From positions 1 through 20,553 of the forward strand of contig JASHRK010000074.1 in assembly GCA_030037405.1 (NCBI GenBank): a DNA stretch of 20,553 nt, given 5' to 3'. Position 1 is the stretch's first letter. Each line of letters starts with the position of its first letter. The position numbers and the translations under genes were made by a program. This DNA is from Acidimicrobiales bacterium. GTDB lineage: Bacteria; Actinomycetota; Acidimicrobiia; Acidimicrobiales; Bog-793. Positions 15,286-20,553 of the stretch are shown here, piece by piece. The notes under the pieces were generated by a model that made no database searches, had not been told where the DNA came from, and was given only the letters and a program-made list of their open reading frames with translations.

Positions 15286-16178
15286 TCGAGATATCCCTCC
15301 GCGGCCAGCCTCTCCGCGTACTCCTGGCAGAGGGGGGCCACGTCAGGGCGCTCGCTCAAGAGCAGGCGCCCTCGGCCGTCGGGAGTGGACGAGAGCTCCC
15401 AGGGGCGCCCTGGATCGAACCCGCTGAAGTCGAAGAGCGCGAGCGGCCGGCCGTCCACCTCGTAGCGACCGCCGTCGCGAGCGATCCTGCGGCTGTCGAG
15501 GTTCCAGTAGCCGACGCCGTAACCCGGGTGGCGCAGGACGTGAGGGTCGAAGTACCCCGGCGCGAGGTCGATCCGTCGGGGAGCGCCGCCTCCCGGGGCG
15601 CCGTCCCCGGCGTCCAGCCTCGACCGGCTCTGCCACCAGGTGAGGAAGGGTTCGGCGCCTCCTCCGAGCGCCACGAACCCGGGGTTGAAGGTGCCCGCCT
15701 CGAGGACGTCCTGCTCGCTCGGGCGCCTGGCGTCCTCTGGCAAGGGCACGATCACGCGCGGGACGAGGACGAGGTCGTGAGCCGTCGCGAGGGCGCCCGC
15801 CTCGCCGAGCGAGGAAAGGACGAGGCTGCGGGCGCCCAGGTAGAGGAGAGGGCGAGGGGAGTGACGGAGCCACAGCAAGTGGAGGAGGCTCGGGAGGAGC
15901 GCTCTTGCCAACCCGGCTGCCTCGTAGTGGATCGCCATCTCGTGCAGCTCCCGCGGCCCGAGGGGGAGGTCCGCCAGGGGGACGAGGGCGAAGGGCTCGC
16001 CGGCGTCGTCGAGCTCGGCGGCGGGGTCGTCGACGACGAGGACGTAGAGCTTCTCGCCGCCGTGGCAGTCGCCGTACGACCTGGCGAGGACGCGGGCTTC
16101 TGGGAGCCGGTCGGCTGTGACGACGGTGCAGGCGACCGGGGCGTGCGGCGCCCCGCCGCTTGTCTCGTGACGGCTCAC
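14976..16178 (-). pseudogene. N-terminal glycosyltransferase-like domain of the frameshift-split gene
   Basis: The GTG start at 16178 shares GTGA with the stop of the coiled-coil gene. About 320 coherent residues follow, then 80 Ser/Pro/Arg-rich residues that are an out-of-frame reading of the glycosyltransferase gene. The coherent part resembles a nucleotide-sugar-transferase-like domain: ACTVVTADRLPEARVLARSY, FNPGFVALGGG, PFLTWWQSRSRL, GYGVGYWNLDSRRI and LALFDFSGFDP, then LCQEYAERL and the linker YGWSELPDGETITPAIR. From memory, relatives have YLDPDI where this reads YLGARS (residues 113-118), so a metal-binding DxD appears lost. Reading one base back after codon 319 (near 15220) would continue as RLVERPPDPF into the GT4 domain, hence a single-base deletion is the simplest explanation. 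Sequencing error, real mutation or recoding cannot be told apart here. Confidence 0.72.
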
Positions 16179-16588
16179 AGCTGGCTGCGGACGGCCCGCC
16201 TTATGAGGTGCATCCTCGTCGCGACCCTCCACGTGCGCGAGCGCCGCATCGCCTCCAGCTGGCTTCGGACCCCTTCGAGCTCTACCTCGAGCCCTGTGAC
16301 CTTTCCTTCGAGCTCTGTGACCATCGCTTCCAGCTCGACCCTCTCCGGCAGCGCTTCCCGCAGGCGGGCGAACTCCGCCCGCTGGCGATCGAGCTCCCCC
16401 CGCAGGACGTCGAGCTGCCTCTCGCAGGCGGCGGCGACGGCTCTCGTGGCCTCGGCGTTGGCGGCGGCCTCGGCGAGGGCGACGTCCCTCGAGAGAGCCG
16501 CCGCTTCGAGCTCGGCGCGAGTCCGCGCCAGCTCCTCGGAGAGCCCAGCTCCCGCGGCGCCGGACTGCAGCTGCGGGCCTACTCCCAT
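16175..16588 (-). CDS. Small coiled-coil protein between guaA and the glycosyltransferase
   Basis: Function unknown. Seen: 137 residues, most of them helical heptads rich in Glu, Ala, Leu and Arg. The clearest stretch is about residues 85-120 (VELEAMVTELEGKVTGLEVE, then LEGVRSQLEAM). It ends with a basic tail RRSRTWRVATRMHLIRRAV. Tails of the form SR(S/T)WR(L/V)T are, from memory, common at the end of coiled-coil segments attached to bacterial glycosyltransferases and methyltransferases. Here the segment is its own ORF. The ATG at 16588 overlaps the guaA stop by 10 bases, and its stop TGA shares GTGA with the next gene. Translation is therefore probably coupled to guaA on one side and to the glycosyltransferase on the other, suggesting a scaffold partner. 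No SD is visible and the start is uncertain. Confidence 0.72.
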   Translation of the reverse strand: MGVGPQLQSGAAGAGLSEELARTRAELEAAALSRDVALAEAAANAEATRAVAAACERQLDVLRGELDRQRAEFARLREALPERVELEAMVTELEGKVTGLEVELEGVRSQLEAMRRSRTWRVATRMHLIRRAVRSQL

Positions 16589-18129
16589 TCGATGGTGCCG
16601 GGAGGCTTCGAGGTGACGTCGTAGACGACGCGGTTCACCCCCGCCACCTCGCCGATGATCCGGGCCGAGATGCGCTCGACGAGCTCGTAAGGAAGGCGAG
16701 CCCAGTCCGCCGTCATGGCGTCGTCCGAGGTGACGGCGCGCACGACGATCGGGTAGGCATAGGTGCGCTCGTCGCCCATGACGCCGACGGACCGGACTGC
16801 TGGCAGCACCGCGAAATACTGCCAGAGCTCTCGGTCGAGCTGGGCGCGGCGCACCTCCTCGAGCACGATCTCGTCCGCGTGGCGCAGGATCGCCACCCGC
16901 TCGGGGGTGACCTCCCCGACGATGCGGACGGCCAGTCCGGGACCGGGAAAGGGCTGGCGCCACACGAGCTCCTCGGGAAGGCCGAGCTCCGTCCCGATGG
17001 CCCGCACCTCGTCCTTGAAGAGGAGGCGGAGGGGCTCGACGAGCTCCAGGCGCATGTCGTCCGGGAGCCCTCCGACGTTGTGGTGCGACTTGATGGTCGC
17101 CGCCTCCCCCGGGCCGGACTCGATGACGTCGGGGTAGAGCGTCCCCTGCACGAGGAAGCGGATGTCGGGGGAGGAGGCAGCCACCTCCTCGAAGATGCGG
17201 ACGAAGAGCTCGCCGATGAGCTTTCGTTTCTCCTCCGGGTCGGTGACACCCTCGAGAGCGGAGAAGTAACGCTCCTCCGCCTTCACATGGACGAGATCCG
17301 CCTGGAACTGCCTGGAGAAGGCGGCCTCGACCTGGGATCCCTCCCCTGCCCGCATCAACCCCGTGTCGACGAAGACGCACCTCAGCCGGTCGCCGATCGC
17401 CTTGTGGACGAGAGCGGCCGCGACGGACGAGTCGACTCCCCCCGACAGGGCACAGAGCGCTCTCGACGACCCGACCTGGGCGCGCACCTTCTCGGTCTCG
17501 GACTCGATCACCGAGGTGTGGGTCCAGGTGGGAAGGCAGTCGCAGACGTCGAAGAGGAACCGCTTCAAGAGCTCCTGGCCCCGCTCGGTGTGGACCACCT
17601 CGGGGTGGAACTGCACGCCGTAGAGCTGCCGGCGCTCGTGCTCGAGGGCGGCGACGGGGACGGCGTCTGTCACGGCGGTGACGCGAAAGCCCGGGGGTGG
17701 GCTCACGATCGAGTCGCCGTGGCTCATCCATACGTCGCTGCGATCCGGCCACTTGGCCATGAGGGGCGAGGTCGACACCCCACCGGCCGTCGGGCGGAGG
17801 ACGGTGCGCCCGTACTCGCCCGTGCCCGTGCGCGCCACCTCGCCCCCGAGCTCCGCCGTGAGCAGCTGCGCCCCGTAGCAGATTCCGAGGAGGGGGACGC
17901 CCGCCTCGAAGATGGCCCGGTCCGTCCTCGGGGCCCTCTCGGCGTAGACGGAGCTCGGCCCACCCGACAAGATGATCCCCTTCGGGCGCCGTGCGAGCAT
18001 CTCTCCTGCGCTCATCGAGGCCGGCACGATCTCGGAGTAGACGTGCGCCTCCCGCACGCGTCTCGCGATGAGCTGGGCGTACTGGGCGCCGAAGTCGACG
18101 ACGAGCACGGTGTCGAACGGCGTCGTCAT
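16579..18129 (-). CDS. guaA: GMP synthase (glutamine-hydrolysing)
   Basis: Converts XMP to GMP with ATP and glutamine in the cytosol. It is 516 residues, the standard length. Seen: class I amidotransferase domain (VLVVDFGAQYAQLIARRVRE, GIILSGGPSSVY, nucleophile Cys84 in GICYGAQ, His175 and Glu177 in FHPEVVHT). The ATP-pyrophosphatase domain follows with P-loop ALSGGVDSSVAAAL (229-234 core), CVFVDTGLMR, FLVQGTLYPDVIESG and KSHHNVGGLP, then the dimerisation domain ending GTIEWE, the conserved terminus. GICYGAQ replaces the more usual GICYGxQ variants without harm. The ATG at 18129 has TACCGT 6 bases upstream and no SD. It heads a tight group with the coiled-coil and glycosyltransferase genes and diverges from the DUF2142 gene. 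Confidence 0.97.
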   Translation of the reverse strand: MTTPFDTVLVVDFGAQYAQLIARRVREAHVYSEIVPASMSAGEMLARRPKGIILSGGPSSVYAERAPRTDRAIFEAGVPLLGICYGAQLLTAELGGEVARTGTGEYGRTVLRPTAGGVSTSPLMAKWPDRSDVWMSHGDSIVSPPPGFRVTAVTDAVPVAALEHERRQLYGVQFHPEVVHTERGQELLKRFLFDVCDCLPTWTHTSVIESETEKVRAQVGSSRALCALSGGVDSSVAAALVHKAIGDRLRCVFVDTGLMRAGEGSQVEAAFSRQFQADLVHVKAEERYFSALEGVTDPEEKRKLIGELFVRIFEEVAASSPDIRFLVQGTLYPDVIESGPGEAATIKSHHNVGGLPDDMRLELVEPLRLLFKDEVRAIGTELGLPEELVWRQPFPGPGLAVRIVGEVTPERVAILRHADEIVLEEVRRAQLDRELWQYFAVLPAVRSVGVMGDERTYAYPIVVRAVTSDDAMTADWARLPYELVERISARIIGEVAGVNRVVYDVTSKPPGTIEWE

Positions 18130-18135
18130 CCCCCA

Positions 18136-18141
18136 ACGGTA
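18136..18141 (-). promoter_or_regulatory. Candidate -10 box of guaA (leaderless type)
   Basis: TACCGT on the minus strand fits TAnnnT and ends 6 bases before the guaA ATG, so the mRNA would start at the initiation codon. No Shine-Dalgarno sequence is present. Upstream TTTCGC at 18163-18158 is a poor -35 candidate. Confidence 0.5.
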
Positions 18142-18145
18142 GTCC

Positions 18146-18160
18146 CGCGGGCCGCCCGCG
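18146..18160. promoter_or_regulatory. 15-bp palindrome between the guaA and DUF2142 promoters
   Basis: CGCGGGC-C-GCCCGCG is a perfect 7-bp inverted repeat around one base. It is placed between the minus-strand -10 (18136-18141) and the plus-strand TACTGT (18167-18172). Its position suits a shared operator, but GC-only palindromes are frequent at this base composition. Confidence 0.4.
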
Positions 18161-18166
18161 AAAGGT

Positions 18167-18172
18167 TACTGT
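18167..18172 (+). promoter_or_regulatory. Candidate -10 box of the DUF2142-type gene
   Basis: TACTGT fits TAnnnT and ends 10 bases before ATG 18183. If used, the transcript would start about 18179-18181, downstream of the alternative GTG at 18171, which favours ATG 18183 as the true start. Confidence 0.35.
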
Positions 18173-18182
18173 GGCGACGCCC

Positions 18183-19709
18183 ATGACCGAGACTTCCCGA
18201 AGAGGGCTTGCCGCCTTCCTCGTTGCCACCGCGGCGTCCTTCCTCGCCATGGCCGTCTGGAGCCTCTCCTCCCCCCTCACGAGCTCCCCGGACGAGCCCG
18301 TGCACATGATCAAGGCGGCCGCCGTCGTGAGAGGTGAGCTCATCGGCCGCCGCGTGGGATCGCCGACCCAGCCCCTCGGCGTCGTCGACGTGCCGGCGTT
18401 CTACGCCAACCTGAAGAACATCCCGGACTGCTACCACCGCAAGCCGACGATCCCGGCAAGCTGCGCTCCAGCCACCCATGGCGGTTCGACGACCAAGCCC
18501 GTCGTCATCTACGTCGCCCCCTACCCGCCGCTCTACTACGCCATCGTGGGCATCCCGAGCCTTCTCGGTGACCACGACGCCGAGCTCTACCTGATGCGCC
18601 TCGTCTCCGCCCTCCTCTCGGCCCTCATGATCGGCCTCGCCGCCTTCTCGATAGCGAGGTGGTCGAGCTCGCGGCTCGCTCTCGGCGGGCTCGTCGTCGC
18701 CGCCACGCCGATGGTGCTCTTCCTCGGGGGCACCGTGAACCCAGCCGGCCTCGAGGCCTCGGCGGGGATCGCCCTCTGGGCATCGGGCTCGGTGCTCGTG
18801 CTCGAGCACCTCGACGACCCGCCCCTCGGCCTCGTCGCCGTCGCCACGGGCACGGCTGCGCTCCTCGCCCTCATCGGGCCCATCTCGCCCTTCTGGGTGG
18901 CTCTCATCGCCGCCCTCCTCCTTGCCGTCGCCGACTGGCGCGCCGTCCTCGGGGCGGTCCGCCTCCGCCGCGTCCAGATAGCCGCCGGGCTCCTCTTCGT
19001 CGTAGGCGCTCTCGCCACGGCGTGGATCGTCGCCAACCACTCCTACGACACCTACTCCACCTCGCACGTCCCCATGAGCGTCCCGGAGACGACGATCCTC
19101 GCCACGTCCTTCGAGCACAACGACTTCTACGTACCAGGGATGATCGGCGTCTTCGGGTGGTTCGACACCTGGAGCCCTCAGCTCACCTACATCGTCTGGT
19201 ACCTCATGGTGGGCCTCCTCGCCCTCGGCGGTGCAGTCGTCTCGAAGCTGCGCCCGGCGCTCACCCTTGTCGTCACAGCCGTCGCCATAGTCGTCGTGCC
19301 CGTCGCCATCTCGAGCAGCCAAGTGCACCGGCTCGGCTACATCTGGTCGGGCAAGGAGACCCTCCCGCTCGCAGTCGGCCTTCCCATCCTCGGTGCCGCC
19401 CTCCTAGCCCGGAGCTCGCTCGAGCGCCACGCCTCACGCCTCACCGGGCTCGTGTGCGCGGCGGCCTTCGTCGCCCAGTGCGCCGCCTTCTACGAGATGC
19501 TCCGCCGCTATGCCGTCGGGACCAAGGGCCCCTACTTCAGCTTCCTCTTCTCGTCGAAATGGCAGCCGATCATCGGCCTCAAGGGCGCCCTCGTGTGGGA
19601 GGTGGCGGTGCTCGCCATCGCCGGCCTTGTCACCTGGGCCGCCGTCCAGCGGGGCCATGCGGCGACGGTAGCGCCGGCGCCGGCGCTCGCCGGCGAGGAG
19701 GCCGCCTAG
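18183..19709 (+). CDS. DUF2142-type polytopic membrane protein
   Basis: Uncharacterised family often found in polysaccharide and envelope gene clusters; likely GT-C related, but biochemical role unknown. Seen: 508 residues with about eleven hydrophobic helices. Just after the first helix comes the family signature SSPDEPVHMIKAAAVVRGEL, with Asp-Glu at the membrane interface. A long loop contains NIPDCYHRKPTIPASC, whose two cysteines could form a disulfide, then YPPLYYAIVGIPSLL before the next helices. The C-terminus is a short Ala-rich tail. Two starts are possible: GTG 18171 (AAAGG 5 bases upstream) and ATG 18183 (TACTGT -10 ten bases upstream); I chose ATG because that -10 would exclude the GTG from the mRNA. 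Its end overlaps the open frame of the converging gene by 276 bases. Confidence 0.82.
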   Translation: MTETSRRGLAAFLVATAASFLAMAVWSLSSPLTSSPDEPVHMIKAAAVVRGELIGRRVGSPTQPLGVVDVPAFYANLKNIPDCYHRKPTIPASCAPATHGGSTTKPVVIYVAPYPPLYYAIVGIPSLLGDHDAELYLMRLVSALLSALMIGLAAFSIARWSSSRLALGGLVVAATPMVLFLGGTVNPAGLEASAGIALWASGSVLVLEHLDDPPLGLVAVATGTAALLALIGPISPFWVALIAALLLAVADWRAVLGAVRLRRVQIAAGLLFVVGALATAWIVANHSYDTYSTSHVPMSVPETTILATSFEHNDFYVPGMIGVFGWFDTWSPQLTYIVWYLMVGLLALGGAVVSKLRPALTLVVTAVAIVVVPVAISSSQVHRLGYIWSGKETLPLAVGLPILGAALLARSSLERHASRLTGLVCAAAFVAQCAAFYEMLRRYAVGTKGPYFSFLFSSKWQPIIGLKGALVWEVAVLAIAGLVTWAAVQRGHAATVAPAPALAGEEAA

Positions 19710-20553
19710 AGGCAGCCCGATGGCCGTGACCACCCCGAGGCCGAAGAGGTACAGACCCGGGGCGCCCCCGGGCGGGAAGTAGGAGAACGAGACGTCGCTC
19801 CGCCCGGATGGCAGCCGCACCGACATGAGGCCCGAAGCCGTCTTTCGCACGGCGGCAGCCCGCCCGTCGATCGTGGCGGACCAACCCGGCAGGTCCAGCT
19901 CGGCGCGGACGAGCGTGACCGCCCTCGAGCACCTCGCCACTAGGGCGTCGAGCCCTCTCACATGCAGCCTGCAGGCGCCGGCGTCCGTCGAGAAGAACGA
20001 GCGCGGCGCCGGAAGCGACCAGACCTCGAAGCGCCCGTCGTCGTAGACCAGGCGCTCTCCTCCCGCCGCGAGGCCGCCCCTCAGCCGCCCGAAGGGTCGG
20101 GCATCGGCGAGGGAGATGACGTAGCGGACGTCGATCGCCTCGTAGTTGGCGAGGTAGTCGAGCAGCTGCTCGGTCGCCGTCGGGCCCGCCGGGTTGATCA
20201 CCCGCCTCCCGTCGAACTTGAGGGCGTTCGTGTTCGGCGCCAGGTACTTGTGAAGGTAGGCGGCCCATGCCTTCGGCACCGGGAGGTCGTCGCTGTCGAT
20301 GGCGGCGATGCCGAAATAGGCGCCGTAGTCGGGGTGGTAGATCCAGAGGCTGAAGTAACGCCCGTTCTTGTCGTGAGCAGCGAGATAGCGGGCCGGCCCG
20401 GCGTCGATCGTCTCCGAGCGCGGGGCGGAGAGCTGCGGGAGCGAGAAGCTCACGAGGGCGTCGAGAGCGAGCAGCACTCCGACTGCCACGGCAGCCTTAC
20501 GGGCGTGCCGGCGACGCTCCCGCCGGGGGCGATGGACCGGCACGGTCCGGGTG
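19434..20553 (-). CDS. C-terminal part of a YfhO/GT-C-like membrane protein, 5' end beyond the window
   Basis: Likely the tail of a large membrane protein linked to surface-polymer glycosylation. Seen: a basic stretch and one helix (KAAVAVGVLLALDALVSFSL), an extracytoplasmic domain (PARYLAAHDKNGRYFSLWI, LDYLANYEAIDVRYVISLAD), the segment LDLPGWSATIDGRAAAV followed by VRLPSGRSDVSFSYFPPG, a last helix (GLYLFGLGVVTAIGLPLGGL) and an Arg-rich end GERRRRRYRRR. The PGWxxxIDG ... LPSGxxxVxFxYxPPG pattern is characteristic of the C-terminal domain of YfhO-type proteins, which normally have many preceding helices; the frame is open to the window edge. The frame runs on to 19434, but beyond about 19650 it is antisense to the DUF2142 gene and looks non-coding, so the natural stop may have been lost. 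GTG 20543 could be a start only if the gene is very short. Confidence 0.72.
   Translation of the reverse strand, partial: TRTVPVHRPRRERRRHARKAAVAVGVLLALDALVSFSLPQLSAPRSETIDAGPARYLAAHDKNGRYFSLWIYHPDYGAYFGIAAIDSDDLPVPKAWAAYLHKYLAPNTNALKFDGRRVINPAGPTATEQLLDYLANYEAIDVRYVISLADARPFGRLRGGLAAGGERLVYDDGRFEVWSLPAPRSFFSTDAGACRLHVRGLDALVARCSRAVTLVRAELDLPGWSATIDGRAAAVRKTASGLMSVRLPSGRSDVSFSYFPPGGAPGLYLFGLGVVTAIGLPLGGLLAGERRRRRYRRRMAPLDGGPGDKAGDGEHRHLPHEGALEADDRLPFRREEEAEVGALGPDGIAAEHLVEGGALGDEGRRAHEPGEA

Noticed and set aside
15200..15290. Programmed -1 ribosomal frameshifting as the explanation of the split glycosyltransferase
   Set aside because: No in-frame X XXY YYZ heptamer was found near the junction, and no obvious downstream stimulatory structure was recognised by eye. 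A one-base deletion or sequence error is simpler, though recoding is not excluded.
16175..18343. A 722-codon minus-strand frame continuous with the coiled-coil protein
   Set aside because: Only the last 137 codons are coherent. The rest is an out-of-frame reading of guaA, which has all its catalytic motifs in its own frame.
1..20553. tRNA, rRNA, CRISPR arrays, IS elements, toxin-antitoxin or restriction systems
   Set aside because: No array of spaced repeats, no transposase or nuclease motifs and no tRNA-like conserved arms were noticed on either strand; nearly all sequence is taken by the genes listed.

Overview
This is a gene-dense window from a high-GC Gram-positive bacterium, most likely an actinobacterium of the class Acidimicrobiia or a relative. 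The evidence is the very high GC content, frequent GTG/TTG starts, 4-base start/stop overlaps, TAnnnT boxes lying 6-10 bases upstream of start codons (leaderless-type promoters), a protein with WWxASDGxWYPP repeats of the kind I associate with Acidimicrobiia, and a gene order resembling the actinobacterial uvrD1/pcrA - sucC - sucD - purN - purH block. No rRNA, tRNA, IS element, phage gene or CRISPR array was seen. The only non-coding stretch above 150 bases is the 259-base gap at 2043-2301.

Layout. 1-2042 (minus): purN then purH, overlapping by four bases; purH runs off the left edge. 2302-2967 (plus): a small C-terminally anchored membrane protein with two WWLASDGxWYPP repeats. 2983-6883 (minus): an apparent operon of a stand-alone cobalamin-binding acyl-CoA mutase subunit, sucC, sucD and threonine dehydratase. 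Together these could carry threonine through 2-oxobutyrate, propionyl-CoA and methylmalonyl-CoA to succinyl-CoA and succinate. 6993-8558 (plus): a polytopic GT-C-like membrane protein. 8631-10964 (minus): UvrD/PcrA helicase. 11026-11991 (plus): a CorA-family transporter with GQN in place of GMN, overlapping a second large GT-C-like membrane protein (11976-13763). 13753-18129 (minus): guaA, then a small coiled-coil protein, then a two-domain glycosyltransferase that is split by an apparent one-base frameshift near 15220. 18183-19709 (plus): a DUF2142-type membrane protein. 19434-20553 (minus): the C-terminal part of a YfhO/GT-C-like membrane protein that runs off the right edge.

The housekeeping genes (guaA, uvrD, sucCD, purNH) all lie on the minus strand in an order known from other actinobacteria. 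Cell-envelope sugar-transfer genes are threaded between them, mostly on the plus strand. The cytoplasmic glycosyltransferase and its coiled-coil partner, with four large membrane proteins, look like parts of a surface-glycan or glycoprotein pathway. Nothing here is a clear defence or mobile system. The most unusual items are the broken two-domain glycosyltransferase whose first domain also lacks the expected DxD motif, the mutase-sucCD-ilvA operon, the WW-repeat protein, and the repeated leaderless-promoter pattern with palindromes between divergent genes.
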